Counted from the stretch's first letter, positions 49,813-60,473 are shown. The stretch: DNA of 64,000 nucleotides from Pseudomonas abietaniphila (GCF_039697315.1 NZ_CP155619.1:2728001-2792000); one strand, 5' to 3'. Numbers and translations are program-made. Notes: a model not told the origin generated them from the sequence alone.

Positions 49813-50700
49813 TCAGACATTCCTCGTTTCATCGCCGAGCGCAGGCTCAAGGCAATCGATAAACAGGCAAGCGGCAAGCAAATCGGCGGCACCACCCGGT
49901 GATGCATTCAGGCTCAGCAGTTGCTGATCCAGTTCGTGCAGGGCTCGCCGACCACTCAGGGTCGCGCTGCCACCGGCATCCAGCACCCGTTGTGCGCCGC
50001 GCTGCATGGTGGACAGGCCGTGTTCGCCCGCGCGGTACAACACGCAGGTGTCGGACAGCGTGGTCATGATCGCCAGCAGCGCATCGAGCCGCGCATTCTG
50101 TTCGCCATGGCCGGTGGCGCGGCTGCGTTGCAGTTGTGGCAAACCTTTTTGAGTGACTGCGGGGAAGCCCATTTGCGCTTGTTCGCGCGCCCCCATCGCA
50201 CCGTATTTACGGGCGACTTCGGCGCCGTGGCTGTGCTGAGCAGGCAGGTTTCGATCCTCGACCAGCGCCAGGCAACCCGCACGCAGACCAAGACCTGCAG
50301 CTGAAAGATCAGACGGATCGAGCGCCGCAGCAGTGACCAGCAACCCCAGCGCCCAGATCGCGCCACGGTGGGTGTTCACACCTTGGGTGGTGCGCATCAT
50401 CGCGACTTCGCCGTCCCGGCCAATGCGCCCGATCGCCTCGCGCAGCGGTTGGCCGATTTCACCGATCTCGATGGTAGCTTCAGCCATTTCCTTAAACGCA
50501 GGCCACAGCGACAACGCCGAGGCGTGCATCAGACCCAAGTGCAGATCCTTGTGCGCACCGCTGCTGCGACGGTCTACCAATGCCGGTTTTGGCGACAGAT
50601 CGGCCTCGTCGATCAGTGCATCCACCGCGAGGTCGGCCAGTCGCTCGGCCAGCGGCAAGGACCGCGGAGCGGCTTCAAACGCTACGTTGAGTGCGCGCAT
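49813..50700 (-). CDS. mdcB: Triphosphoribosyl-dephospho-CoA synthase
   Basis: 295 residues, CitG family. It makes the prosthetic-group precursor from dephospho-CoA and [47 protein letters not shown] and [16 protein letters not shown] are CitG/MdcB signatures. The ATG at 50700 overlaps the mdcA stop. Confidence 0.93.
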   Translation of the reverse strand: MRALNVAFEAAPRSLPLAERLADLAVDALIDEADLSPKPALVDRRSSGAHKDLHLGLMHASALSLWPAFKEMAEATIEIGEIGQPLREAIGRIGRDGEVAMMRTTQGVNTHRGAIWALGLLVTAAALDPSDLSAAGLGLRAGCLALVEDRNLPAQHSHGAEVARKYGAMGAREQAQMGFPAVTQKGLPQLQRSRATGHGEQNARLDALLAIMTTLSDTCVLYRAGEHGLSTMQRGAQRVLDAGGSATLSGRRALHELDQQLLSLNASPGGAADLLAACLFIDCLEPALGDETRNV

Positions 50701-52373
50701 CACCAACTCCTGAATTTCGCAGGTGGGTTGTACAAACCACCGGACCACTCGACCAGTTCGGCAATGCTTTTGGCCGCCAGCAATTCTCGGCTGGCATCAG
50801 TGCGGCGAATGCCCAGGTCTTCCGGCAAAGCGATCAGCCCTTCACGGCGCATGCGGGCGGTGTCTTTTGGGTTGTGGCGCAGGCCAATGGACGTCACGCC
50901 CGCAACGGCAGCGATCATCGCCTGACGCTCTTCCAGCGTGCGCGCCTTGTACAGATAGGCGATGCCTTCTTCGGTGAGCAGGTGAGTCACGTCGTCGCCG
51001 TAGACCATGATCGGCGCCAGCGGCATGCCGCTTTTCTTCGCCACCTCGACGGCGTCCAGTGTCTCTACAAATGTGGGCTTGCCGCCTTCCTGGAAGGTTT
51101 CAACCATCTGCACCACGAGCTTCTTGCCGCGCTTCAGGTACGCATCGGTGTCCGGGTTCTGCTGACGCATGTCGAGCCAGGCCGGCGTGCTGTGACGCCG
51201 ACCGCGCGGGTCGTGCCCCATGTTCGGCGCGCCGCCGAAACCCGCGAGACGACCCCGTGTCACGGTCGAGGAGTGCCCGTCGCCGTCCACTTGCAACGTG
51301 GCGCCGATGAACAGGTCCACCGCGTACTGACCGGCCAGCTGGCACATCATGCGGTTGGAGCGCATCGAGCCGTCGCGCCCCGTGAAGAACACGTCCGGCC
51401 GGGCAGCGATGTAGTTTTCCATGCCCAACTCGGTGCCGAAGCAATGCACGCTTTCGACCCAGCCGCTTTCGATGGCAGGAATCAGGGTCGGGTGGGGATT
51501 GAGCGTCCAGTTGCGGCAGATCTTGCCCTTCAAACCCAATGACTCGCCGTAGGTCGGCAGGATCAATTCGATGGCGGCGGTGTTGAAACCGATGCCGTGG
51601 TTGAGCGACTGAACGTTGTGTTTCTCGTAGATCCCGCGGATCGCCATCATCGCCATCAAGACATGCACGGGCTTGATGTGGCGCGGGTCGCGGGTGAACA
51701 GCGGCTCGATGTAGAACGGCTTGTCGGCGACGACCACGAAGTCGACCCACGATGCCGGAATGTCCACACGCGGCAAGTCGCTGACGTCGTCCACCAACTG
51801 GTTGACCTGCACGATGACGATCCCGTCGCTGAACGCGGCCGGTTCGATCAGGGCAGGCGTGTCCTCGGTGCTCGCGCCGGTGTAGATGTTGCCCGCGCGG
51901 TCAGCCATGAACCCGGCAGACAGCACGACATTGGGAATCAGGTCGACCAGCAAGCGGGAATACAGCTCGATGTAGGTGTGGATCGCACCGATTTCCAGCA
52001 GGCCGTCTTCCAGCAACTGGCTGATGCGCAGGCTTTGCGTACCGGCGAAAGAAAAATCGAGCTTGCGGGCGATGCCGCGTTCGAACAGATCCAGGTGTTC
52101 GGCACGCCCGACGCTGGGCATGATCATGTGCAGGTCATGCAGCTTGCCGGGATCGGCCTTGACCAGCGAACGGGAGAGGAAATCCGCCTGCTTCTGGTTA
52201 TTACCTTCAAGCACCACACGGTCACCGGGCGCAATCAACGCCTCCAATGCCGCGACGATCTTGTCGGTGGGCAGTACAACGCCATCGGCGAAGAAACGCA
52301 CTAGCTCGAGCCGCCGCTGCTTTTCGCTGCGACGACGCGACCAGCGCGGGTCAAGTTTCGTTGTTGTAGTCAT
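50700..52373 (-). CDS. mdcA: Malonate decarboxylase alpha subunit (acetyl-S-ACP:malonate ACP transferase)
   Basis: 557 residues, full length. It exchanges acetyl for malonyl on the carrier to keep the cycle running. [38 protein letters not shown], and [23 protein letters not shown] are CoA-transferase-like family motifs. It is the first gene of the nine-gene operon mdcABCDEGH-madLM. GTGGAG lies 5 nt before the ATG. Confidence 0.95.
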   Translation of the reverse strand: MTTTTKLDPRWSRRRSEKQRRLELVRFFADGVVLPTDKIVAALEALIAPGDRVVLEGNNQKQADFLSRSLVKADPGKLHDLHMIMPSVGRAEHLDLFERGIARKLDFSFAGTQSLRISQLLEDGLLEIGAIHTYIELYSRLLVDLIPNVVLSAGFMADRAGNIYTGASTEDTPALIEPAAFSDGIVIVQVNQLVDDVSDLPRVDIPASWVDFVVVADKPFYIEPLFTRDPRHIKPVHVLMAMMAIRGIYEKHNVQSLNHGIGFNTAAIELILPTYGESLGLKGKICRNWTLNPHPTLIPAIESGWVESVHCFGTELGMENYIAARPDVFFTGRDGSMRSNRMMCQLAGQYAVDLFIGATLQVDGDGHSSTVTRGRLAGFGGAPNMGHDPRGRRHSTPAWLDMRQQNPDTDAYLKRGKKLVVQMVETFQEGGKPTFVETLDAVEVAKKSGMPLAPIMVYGDDVTHLLTEEGIAYLYKARTLEERQAMIAAVAGVTSIGLRHNPKDTARMRREGLIALPEDLGIRRTDASRELLAAKSIAELVEWSGGLYNPPAKFRSW

Positions 52374-52454
52374 GCTGACTCCACGAGTTCGCTGTCGTGG
52401 GTCACATTAGGAGCTATGGGGTTGGGGCATCAATCAAGCAGCAGCGCGGATCGT

Positions 52455-52469
52455 TACGGTTAGAGTAAT
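52455..52469. promoter_or_regulatory. Candidate LysR-type (MdcR) site upstream of mdcA
   Basis: TTAC-N7-GTAA, containing a T-N11-A core, lies about 82 bp before the mdcA start. The geometry fits a LysR-family site in the 112-bp gap between mdcA and the fic gene. It is a short motif and could be chance. Confidence 0.4.
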
Positions 52470-52485
52470 GATTGGTCGGCTGTGC

Positions 52486-53628
52486 TCATCTCGCGATCTG
52501 ATATCGCGTGCTACGGCCTCCGCCTGGCAGCTTCTGCAGACAACCTTTGTCCAAGAGATCGGACAGATGGCGGGTGGCAGTGGCCTTACTGACCTTGGCA
52601 ACGGCCTGATATTGCGCGGCACTGATGCCGCCTTCGAACCCAGTACCTACTTTTTCAGCGAGCAGATCGCCGTTAAGCAACCGGTTGAGCACCTTGATTT
52701 GCTCCAGGGACAAACCGTCCTTCCTGTGCTGCTGCCAAAACCGCGCATTGGCCAACACCCGATCGATCCGCAATACCGCCTGATCAAGCGTGTGAAGCAG
52801 GATTTGCAGGAACCATGAAAGCCACGCCGTCAGGTCCAGTGCGCCACGCTGAGAAGCCTCAAGGATCCGGTAATACTCTTGCCGACTGTTAAGAATGCTG
52901 GCCGACATGGCATAAAAACGAATAGCCTGATTTTCCGCCTGCGCCAGTGCCAAGTCGGTGATCGCCCTCGTCAATCGCCCATTTCCGTCATCGAAAGGGT
53001 GTAAGGTCACGAACCAGAAATGCGCGATACCTGCTCGTATCAGTGGGTCCAGCGTAGTGTCGAACTGGCTGCTGTTGAACCAGTAGAAGAAGTCGTCCAT
53101 GCGTTTCTCCAACCCCTCGCGAGGCGGCGCTTCGAAATGAACGACCGGACGGTCAATCCGACCCGACACCACCTGCATAGGCTCGGATCCTCTCAGAACT
53201 CCTACCAGAATATTGTTCGAGAGCAATGACGACGAGTCAGGGAAAAGCAGACTATGCCATCGCATCAGTCTTTCTGGAGTCAACGGCGCCTGATGCTGCT
53301 GTGTGGCATCAAGCATCAGCTCAGCCAAGCCTTCGCTGCGAGGCGTCACCCGCTCATCACTCTCGATGCCAAGCCGCCGCGCCAGAGATGACCTCACAGA
53401 CCCGACATTCAATTGCTCGCCTTCAATAGCGGACGAAGTGATGACGTTCTGCAGCAACGCATCCAGTTCGCTCTGCGCACTGGCATGAGTTCCCGCAGCA
53501 CCCATCATGCCCAGCAGCCTTCCCTGCGCCTGCGTGCAAGCCCGCAAGACAGGCGCCAACGTCTGCACATCCCAAGTAAAAGCGGGCCATCTGGCACGCT
53601 GCCAAATCCATTTCAACGACTGACTCAC
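52486..53628 (-). CDS. Fic-domain protein with N-terminal DUF4172 and C-terminal winged helix
   Basis: 380 residues. LKWIWQRARWPAFTWD at the N terminus is DUF4172-like. The Fic active site HPFDDGNGR is at 210-218, with all the residues for AMP transfer. The inhibitory motif SSAIEG (S65, E69) lies N-terminal, so this is a class II Fic protein that keeps itself off. Residues about 335-380 (ISAAQYQAVAKVSKATATRHLSDLLDKGCLQKL) look like a winged helix. The start is a GTG with GAGG 5 nt upstream; a much longer open frame runs through the operator and a REP. Targets are unknown. Confidence 0.87.
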   Translation of the reverse strand: MSQSLKWIWQRARWPAFTWDVQTLAPVLRACTQAQGRLLGMMGAAGTHASAQSELDALLQNVITSSAIEGEQLNVGSVRSSLARRLGIESDERVTPRSEGLAELMLDATQQHQAPLTPERLMRWHSLLFPDSSSLLSNNILVGVLRGSEPMQVVSGRIDRPVVHFEAPPREGLEKRMDDFFYWFNSSQFDTTLDPLIRAGIAHFWFVTLHPFDDGNGRLTRAITDLALAQAENQAIRFYAMSASILNSRQEYYRILEASQRGALDLTAWLSWFLQILLHTLDQAVLRIDRVLANARFWQQHRKDGLSLEQIKVLNRLLNGDLLAEKVGTGFEGGISAAQYQAVAKVSKATATRHLSDLLDKGCLQKLPGGGRSTRYQIAR

Positions 53629-53645
53629 AGAAACCTCGCGAAGAG

Positions 53646-53708
53646 TGAGCCGAATAAAACGTCTATTCGGCTCATAATGTGAGCCAAATATGCGACCTAT
53701 TCGGCTCA
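53646..53708. promoter_or_regulatory. Tandem palindromic operator upstream of the fic gene
   Basis: Two 29-bp palindromes. 53646-53674 is TGAGCCGAATA-N7-TATTCGGCTCA with perfect 11-bp arms. 53680-53708 is TGAGCCAAATA-N7-TATTCGGCTCA with one mismatch. Starts are 34 bp apart and the nearest is 17 bp from the GTG. Such a tandem arrangement next to a gene encoding its own winged helix suggests autoregulation; that step is inference. Confidence 0.82.
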
Positions 53709-53761
53709 TAGTCCACAGGGCCCAACTAAATATCGGGTAGCAGGTAGTGGAGGATTCGGTA

Positions 53762-53843
53762 AATGCGGTATGCCTGAAACGGCCAAAGCGTCTGGTTTTA
53801 CTGCCGCTTCGCGGCAGATCGCGGGACAAGCCACGCTCCCACG
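53762..53843. repeat. REP sequence (GCGGCAGATCGCGGGACAAGCC type)
   Basis: AATGCGGTATG...ACTGCCGCTTCGCGGCAGATCGCGGGACAAGCCACGCTCCCAC matches the right half of the element at 5841-5974. It lies in the 233-bp gap between the fic operator and chpC, which contains no gene I can support. Confidence 0.75.
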
Positions 53844-53941
53844 GCCTCCGGCCAGAATCAAAAGCGTTAAACCGTGCCACTCGCTCGCTTCTGCCGAACG
53901 CGTAGGCCTGCGGCAGAGTCAAAGCCTGAAAGCAACTCCGC

Positions 53942-54433
53942 TCAAATCCCCGGTCCGGCGACCTGCACCAGTCCCGCGTCCACCAGCGATTGTTCCAGCG
54001 CCACCAGGTCGGGGACTTTTGCGATGGTTTCGCCGACCTGCACCGCCGCCAGCTCCAGCTCGGAGAGCGCGACGTCGACGTAGCTGAGCTGGCTGTCGAG
54101 CTTGCAAGAGCGAGGAATGCCTTGGGTCAGCAGGGCTATGAATTTGAGATCGGGGCGACCGCCCAGCGCGTTGAGCACGACGATGCGGGCGCGGCCGCCC
54201 ACGCGGGCACGGCCGCCGCAGGCCGCTTCGAAGCTCAGCAGCGGCAGGCTGCGGTTGCGCCAGTTGATCGGCCCCAGGTACCACTGGGGTGCGGCGGGGT
54301 CGGCGATGCTGTCTTGGTAGTCGATCAGCTCGGCCACCGCGACGTTGGGCAGCAGTAAATGCCGGTCGCTCAAGGGAATGAGCAATCCGGTGAGGCTGGT
54401 CAGGCGGGTGGTCTGGGTGGTGGTATCAGACAT
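53942..54433 (-). CDS. chpC: CheW-like protein ChpC
   Basis: 163 residues, one CheW domain: LTGLLIPLSDRHLLLPNVAVAELIDY and WYLGPINWRNRSLPLLSFEAACGG. In P. aeruginosa ChpC links the kinase ChpA to a second receptor input of the Pil-Chp system. The second ATG (54433) has GGAG at 8 nt and is preferred over 54439. It overlaps the end of chpA by 8 bp. chpB, chpD and chpE are absent here. Confidence 0.85.
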   Translation of the reverse strand: MSDTTTQTTRLTSLTGLLIPLSDRHLLLPNVAVAELIDYQDSIADPAAPQWYLGPINWRNRSLPLLSFEAACGGRARVGGRARIVVLNALGGRPDLKFIALLTQGIPRSCKLDSQLSYVDVALSELELAAVQVGETIAKVPDLVALEQSLVDAGLVQVAGPGI

Positions 54434-57400
54434 GCACATGACTCCAGTGCGCGATGCTCTCCAGCAACGCCGCTTCCTGATACGGCTTGCTCATGTAGTC
54501 GTTCACCCCCAGCGCCATGGCGCGGTCGCGGTGTTTCTGGCCGGAGCGGGAGGTGATCATGATGATCGGCAGATGCTTCAGCGCCTCGTCTTGGCGCACT
54601 TTGCTGGCGACCTCAAAACCATCCATGCGCGGCATTTCGATGTCCAGCAGCATCACGTCCGGTGTGTGCTCCTGCAGCAACGCCATGGCGTCTACTCCGT
54701 CTTTGGCGGTCAAGACGTTCATGCCGTTGCGCTCGAGCAACCGGCCGGTGACCTTGCGCACCGTGACCGAATCGTCCACCACCATGACGAGCAAGGGCCT
54801 GACCTGCTCCGTTTCGACAAACGGCGTCGGCGCCTGACCGGAGACCTGCAGCGCCAGCATCCGCGCATGCAAACGGCGGATGTGCGCGAACAGGTCGAGA
54901 ATCAACACCACACGCCCGTCCCCCAGAATCGTCGCGCCGGAAATCCCCTGAACACCGGCGAATTGCGCCCCCAGGTTTTTGACCACTATCTCTCGAGAAC
55001 CCGCCAGCGCATCGACTTGCACCGCCACCCATTGATCATGCACATGCACCAGCAACACGGGCAGCGGCTGCGTCTGGCCAATCAGCTTCGGCGGCTGGCC
55101 GTTGTTCAGCAGTTCGCCCAGATACCGCAGCTCATAACTGCGTTCGCGGTATTGGTAACGCGGCGGCGTGGACTGGTAACAGGCCTCTAACTCGCCGGGC
55201 ATCACCCGCACGATGCCTTCGACACTGTTCAGCGGCACGGCATATTGCTCTTCGCCACACTGCACCATCAGTGCACGATTGACCGACACCGAGAACGGCA
55301 GACGAATACGGAAGCGCGCGCCCTGCCCCGACCGGGAATCGATGACCATCGAGCCGCCCAGCTCTTTGACCTCGGCGTGCACCACATCCATGCCGACGCC
55401 ACGTCCCGATATCTGAGTGATCGTCTCGGCGGTCGAAAAGCCCGCCTGCAAGATGAACTGCAGCGTGTCGTGCTCGCTCAGCTCGGCGTCCGGACTGATC
55501 AGACCACGCTTGATCGCCTTGCGACGTACCGCTTCGAAATCGACACCGGCGCCGTCGTCGCTCATGTCGATGACGATATCGCCACCCTCGTGGGTCAGGC
55601 TCAAGGTGATATGACCCGTCTCCGGCTTGCCGGCCGCCAGGCGCTTCTCACCGCTCTCCAGACCGTGATCGACGGCGTTACGCAGCATGTGCTCCAGCGG
55701 CGCGACCATGCGTTCGAGCACGTTGCGGTCCATTTCGCCTTCGGCGTTGACCACATCGAACTTGACCTTCTTGTTCAGCTCGCCGGACACCTGTCTCACG
55801 ATCCGACGCAAGCGCGGCACCATGCGCTCGAAGGGCACCATGCGCGTGCGCATCAGGTTTTCCTGAAGCTCGGTGTTCACCCGCGCCTGTTGCAACAAGA
55901 GCGTCTCGGCTTCGTGCGTTCGGGTGTCCAGCGTTTCCTTGAGGTCCATCAGGTCGGACGCCGACTCGAACAACGCGCGTGATAACTGCTGCAGTTGCGA
56001 GTGTCGGTCCATTTCCAGCGGGTCGAACTCTTCGTAACCCGATCGTTCGGACTGATGATCTCGACTGAGAATGCGCCCTTGGGTTTCGATGTCCAGACGC
56101 CGCAGCTGATCGCGCATCCGCTCGATGGTGGTCTCCATCTCGGCCAGGGTGACCTGCGCATCGCTGACCTGCTGTTCGATGCGGCCACGGAAGATCGAGG
56201 TTTCACCCGCCAGATTGACCAGATCCTCCAGCTGTTCGGCCGGCACCTTGACCATTTCCGGTCCAGCGCGCTCAGTGTCGGCATCCGCCGCTGCCGCTGC
56301 GGGCTCTGCGCCGGGTGCAGGCGCCATCACTACCGGCTCTTCCTGAGGCTTGCTGGCGACTTCCTGAATCGCGCCCGGCGACGAATACTGCGCAATGCTG
56401 TCGATCAGCAACGCGGGATTGGGCAGGGGCTCGTAACCCCGAACGGCATCGACCATGTCGGCGAGCATGTCGTGGCCGCTTTGCAGCAGACCGTTAAGCA
56501 ACGCACTGTTTTTCAGCGCCCCGGACGCCAACCCCTCATAGAGCGACTCCAGCTCATGGGCGAGATCACCGATCGGAGCGATTTCGACCATGCGCGCGCC
56601 ACCTTTGAGCGTGTGCAGGTCGCGCAGCAGGTTTTCAACTTCCAGCGTGTTCTGCGGGTCGGCCTGCCAGCGCACCAGCGCCGCGCTGGAGCTTTCGATG
56701 ATGTCGTCGGCTTCTTCGAGAAAGATCTCCAGCAGTTCTGGATCACGCTCATCCAGCGGTTGGATCATCGAACCGACGTTACGCGCGCCACCTTCGTGAG
56801 GCAGCACATAACAGTGATTCTGGCGGAACTCGCGAATCGCCTCGATCACCGGTTCGGGATCGGCCAGCGGTGCACGGTTCTGCAGTTGTACGAGCATCTG
56901 TGCAAGGTGATCGTGGCTGCGCACCAGCAGCGCCGCCAATTCAGGCGTGTACGAGCAACGTCGGTCAATCAGGCCTTCATACAGCGACTCCAACTCGTGG
57001 CCAAGGTCACCCACCTCGCCGATTTCAGCCATGCGCGCGCCACCCTTGAGGGTGTGCAGGTCACGTTGCAGCGACGACAGCGGCAGCGGGTTTTCGGGGT
57101 CATCCAGCCAACGCTGTAACGCCTGACCCGCACCGTCCAGGATATCGACGGCTTCTTCGAGGAAGATGTCGACAATCTCCTGATCCAGGTCATCGCGTGT
57201 CGGCTGTTGAGGCGGCTTGATCTCTTCGAATTCAGCGTCCACCACCGCCGTTGCCTCCCCGAGCTCGGTCACGCTCGTGGCCAGCCCACCCTCGCTCTTG
57301 ATCACGCCCATCGCGCCAGGATCCAGCGCTTCGTCGAGCAACTCGCGCAGTGCTTTGACGCGTTCAGGACACGCCTGAACCTGCTGGCCTGCAGCAATCT

Positions 57401-60400
57401 GATCGAGCATGTTGATCAGCGCTTCATGGGCGTTCTCGGCCTCATGAAAGAAGCGTTCGCTGACGGCAAGACTGCTTTCTTCCACCGCACCGTACAGGTC
57501 CAGCAAGGCTTCGCACAGCTCGTCCACCTGCGGCAGGTCGGCCATGTGCGCACCGTGCCCCAGCATGGTCAGCTCATCGAGCAGCGCATTGAGTTCCTGA
57601 CGCTCTCCCGGATGCTGCTGCCAGCGCTTGAGCAGGTTTTCAGCGTCCAGCAGGATGTCCATGCTTTCGGCCAGGAAACTGGCGATCAACTGCGGATTAC
57701 GACGGCTGCGCAGTCCGTTGTTGTCATCGCTGAGGGCTTCGGCCATCCGCGCATCGAGCAACGCGCGAGCAGCGTCGATAAAGGCCGCCGCACCGTCGAT
57801 CGGCATCAATGGATCGACTTTCAGTTGCGCCAGCCCTTTGTGAAACAGGGGTTCGGCAGATCGCAGCAACTCGATTTCAGGCTGACCGACAGCCAGATGG
57901 TTGGTCTTGAACTCACGCACCAGCTGGTCCAGGGGGCTTGCCAGCTCAGCCATCGGCAGCACGCCCGCCATGTAGGCGCTGCCTTTCAAGGTATGCAGCG
58001 CACGCAACAACTCGTCGCTGAACGCCGCAGACTCTTCCAGCGCAGACGCCTCGAGGTAACGATTGAGCGTTTCCAGGTGCGTCTGAGCTTCCTGACGGAA
58101 GATTTCCAGCAATTGCGGGTCGAAGCTTTCTTCTTCCAGCTCGACAACCTGAGCAGGCGCCGGCGTGGCAGGCTCAACCTTTTCGCCCTGAGCCAACGCA
58201 TGCGCGCGTGCCGCCAGCAGGTCGACATCGTCGCGCTGCCGCTGAACGTCTTCGGCGAAATCACGAATCACGTCCGGCAACAGCATCTGAACATCGATCA
58301 GCAACTGATGCACCGGACCGTCAGGCTCGACACTGCCCTCCAGCACGCGGTTCAGCAGGTTTTCCACCGACCACGCCAGCTCGCCCAGGATCAGGGCCCG
58401 AACCATCCGGCCGCTGCCTTTGAGGGTGTGGAAGGCCCGGCGAATTTCGGCCAGCGCAGTCACGTTGCTGGAATCGGCCAACCAGCGCGGCAAGTACTCG
58501 CGCAGCGCGGCGAGCACCTCATCGGCCTCCTCCAGGAACACGTCCCGCAGCTCATCATCCACCGCTGCTTCGCCCTTGGGCGGCGGCAACAGGCTGGCAG
58601 GCACATGCCTGGCGGGCGGGTTGACCGTGGATAACGGCGTGGCCAGCACTTCGGCAATGCTTTGATTCGGCCTGACGAGCGCTTGCTGTTCATGCAGTTC
58701 GCTCAATTCTTCGTGGCTGATGACCTCTTCGAGCACTGGTAAGTCGACGATATCCGCGACCGGCGAATAACCCAGCTTGGCCAGGCTCTCTTGCGCCAAG
58801 TCCAGCACATGCTCGCCCGGCGCTTCCGGATCCTCGGCCATACGCTCCAGGTAATACTCGATCCCGATGATGACGTCGGCGAAGTGATCGAGCTGCGACC
58901 AGACCGGGCGCGCTTCGTCGGCGAGCAAATGTTCGATGATGTAGTCGTTGCACGCCGCCAGCAGACCGGACGCCCGCGCCAGCGGAATCATCGCCAGTGC
59001 GCCGCGCACCTGAATGAGTTGGGCGGACAGCGGTGCCAGTCGTTCGCGGTCCAGTTCGCCGTCGATGTAATCGTCGATGACGTCCTTGGCCTGTTGCAGC
59101 ACCACGCGCGCTTCCTTGATCACCAACTGATGGATCTGGCTCAGATCCGTGGTGGGCAGGCGGCTCTCTTCGGGGCTGCTCTGATCGACCGTGCCGGCCA
59201 TACCCGCCAGCGTCGCTTCGACGTACAGCAAGGCACCCGCGACATCCATCAAGCTGGCGTCATCGGGCTCACGCTGCCCTTGGGCCATGCCTTGAACCAC
59301 CGTCAACTGGTCGATGATGACCTTGCGCGGCTGGCCGAAGCCCAGCACCGCCAAGGTATCGGCAATCTGTCGAAGCGGCGGCAACAAGGTATTGAGCTCG
59401 CTGACGTGCTGACGATCGCCCCGCACGAACACATCCAGGCGTTCCTTGGTGCGGACCAGTTCGTCACATAGCGCAATGATCACCGAGCGCATGGCATCGC
59501 GATCAGGCCCGGCCATCCGTGCGCGTTCTTCATCCACGAGCGCGCTTTCCGGCAACGCCTCGGCAAGGCCATATTGATCCTTCAAATCCATCATCCTCTG
59601 GGCCTGACTGTCAGATTTGGCGATGTAGAACAGCAGGCTTTTCAGGAGCTCGTCTGGCGCGGGCTGGTTGATTCCGGCGATGCCCTGTTCAAGAAGACGC
59701 TTGAGCTCCTTGTCAGCGTCCTTGAACAGACTGCGCAAGGCCGGGCTGTTGGTGAAGTTGCCATTGGCCATGGTTTCGACCAGCGCCGAGGTGATGCGCC
59801 ACAGTGGCTCAAGCGGCGCGTCCTTGCACAAGGCTTCAAGTCGCGCGAATACCTTGCCCATGTAATCCAGCTGCGTCTGGACATCCTGCTCGCGCAGCAA
59901 GCCCACCAGTGCGGTTTGCAGTGTCTGACGCAGCTTGCGCAGTTTTGCCGGTAATTCGGGGCTGTCCCGCTCGGCCAGGGTCCGGGCATCGAGTTCAGGA
60001 ACGGAGAGCAATTGCGGCGAAAACAGACTGGTTTCGGAGAGCAGGCTTTCACCACGGGCGCTGCGCAGGTCATTGAGCAGCGGCAACACCACCAGCGGCA
60101 GGTCGCGACGAGCGGAATGCACACGCTCCAGATACACCGGCAGCTGACTCATCGCTTGATGCAGCAACTGAATCGCTTCGGCTTCCTGAACCACGTGCCC
60201 TTGTTGCAGGGCCAGCGCCAGCTGCTCGATTTCCTCGGCAAACAAAGCAGCGCCATAGAACTCGATCATCTGCAGGCTGCCGTGCACCTGGTGGATGAAG
60301 TCCAGGCAGACTTCCATCGCGGACGGGTCATGAGGACGCGCGACAAAGGCGTCCAGCGCCTGCCGTGCATGCTTGAGGGTTTCGGCTATTTCGCCCTTGA

Positions 60401-60437
60401 CCCACTCCAGGGCCACATAGTCGTGACGGTCAGCCAT
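54426..60437 (-). CDS. chpA: ChpA, giant CheA-type hybrid histidine kinase of the Pil-Chp system
   Basis: 2003 residues. An N-terminal Hpt-like domain has His52 in VHGSLQ. Four canonical Hpt domains follow, with phospho-accepting His670, His815, His1128 and His1275, each in HTLKG. The last two are near-duplicates (RDLHTLKGGARM...HELESLYEGL). Next come a CheA dimerisation segment (EQLEDLVNLAGETS), an ATPase with N box LEHMLRNAVDHGLES and G box GRGVGMDVV, a CheW domain, and a receiver with Asp1932 in LLDIEMPRMDG. The P. aeruginosa protein is longer (about 2470). It controls twitching motility and cAMP-linked surface responses. 36 bp separate it from pilJ. Confidence 0.95.
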   Translation of the reverse strand: MADRHDYVALEWVKGEIAETLKHARQALDAFVARPHDPSAMEVCLDFIHQVHGSLQMIEFYGAALFAEEIEQLALALQQGHVVQEAEAIQLLHQAMSQLPVYLERVHSARRDLPLVVLPLLNDLRSARGESLLSETSLFSPQLLSVPELDARTLAERDSPELPAKLRKLRQTLQTALVGLLREQDVQTQLDYMGKVFARLEALCKDAPLEPLWRITSALVETMANGNFTNSPALRSLFKDADKELKRLLEQGIAGINQPAPDELLKSLLFYIAKSDSQAQRMMDLKDQYGLAEALPESALVDEERARMAGPDRDAMRSVIIALCDELVRTKERLDVFVRGDRQHVSELNTLLPPLRQIADTLAVLGFGQPRKVIIDQLTVVQGMAQGQREPDDASLMDVAGALLYVEATLAGMAGTVDQSSPEESRLPTTDLSQIHQLVIKEARVVLQQAKDVIDDYIDGELDRERLAPLSAQLIQVRGALAMIPLARASGLLAACNDYIIEHLLADEARPVWSQLDHFADVIIGIEYYLERMAEDPEAPGEHVLDLAQESLAKLGYSPVADIVDLPVLEEVISHEELSELHEQQALVRPNQSIAEVLATPLSTVNPPARHVPASLLPPPKGEAAVDDELRDVFLEEADEVLAALREYLPRWLADSSNVTALAEIRRAFHTLKGSGRMVRALILGELAWSVENLLNRVLEGSVEPDGPVHQLLIDVQMLLPDVIRDFAEDVQRQRDDVDLLAARAHALAQGEKVEPATPAPAQVVELEEESFDPQLLEIFRQEAQTHLETLNRYLEASALEESAAFSDELLRALHTLKGSAYMAGVLPMAELASPLDQLVREFKTNHLAVGQPEIELLRSAEPLFHKGLAQLKVDPLMPIDGAAAFIDAARALLDARMAEALSDDNNGLRSRRNPQLIASFLAESMDILLDAENLLKRWQQHPGERQELNALLDELTMLGHGAHMADLPQVDELCEALLDLYGAVEESSLAVSERFFHEAENAHEALINMLDQIAAGQQVQACPERVKALRELLDEALDPGAMGVIKSEGGLATSVTELGEATAVVDAEFEEIKPPQQPTRDDLDQEIVDIFLEEAVDILDGAGQALQRWLDDPENPLPLSSLQRDLHTLKGGARMAEIGEVGDLGHELESLYEGLIDRRCSYTPELAALLVRSHDHLAQMLVQLQNRAPLADPEPVIEAIREFRQNHCYVLPHEGGARNVGSMIQPLDERDPELLEIFLEEADDIIESSSAALVRWQADPQNTLEVENLLRDLHTLKGGARMVEIAPIGDLAHELESLYEGLASGALKNSALLNGLLQSGHDMLADMVDAVRGYEPLPNPALLIDSIAQYSSPGAIQEVASKPQEEPVVMAPAPGAEPAAAAADADTERAGPEMVKVPAEQLEDLVNLAGETSIFRGRIEQQVSDAQVTLAEMETTIERMRDQLRRLDIETQGRILSRDHQSERSGYEEFDPLEMDRHSQLQQLSRALFESASDLMDLKETLDTRTHEAETLLLQQARVNTELQENLMRTRMVPFERMVPRLRRIVRQVSGELNKKVKFDVVNAEGEMDRNVLERMVAPLEHMLRNAVDHGLESGEKRLAAGKPETGHITLSLTHEGGDIVIDMSDDGAGVDFEAVRRKAIKRGLISPDAELSEHDTLQFILQAGFSTAETITQISGRGVGMDVVHAEVKELGGSMVIDSRSGQGARFRIRLPFSVSVNRALMVQCGEEQYAVPLNSVEGIVRVMPGELEACYQSTPPRYQYRERSYELRYLGELLNNGQPPKLIGQTQPLPVLLVHVHDQWVAVQVDALAGSREIVVKNLGAQFAGVQGISGATILGDGRVVLILDLFAHIRRLHARMLALQVSGQAPTPFVETEQVRPLLVMVVDDSVTVRKVTGRLLERNGMNVLTAKDGVDAMALLQEHTPDVMLLDIEMPRMDGFEVASKVRQDEALKHLPIIMITSRSGQKHRDRAMALGVNDYMSKPYQEAALLESIAHWSHVHV

Positions 60438-60473
60438 GATCGCTCCAGTTGCCCAAGTCGTTTGGCGTGACGA

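Noticed and set aside
53629..53922. 98-residue extension of the Fic protein
   Set aside because: It would translate the tandem operator and a REP. A GTG with a good ribosome site fits the family N terminus.
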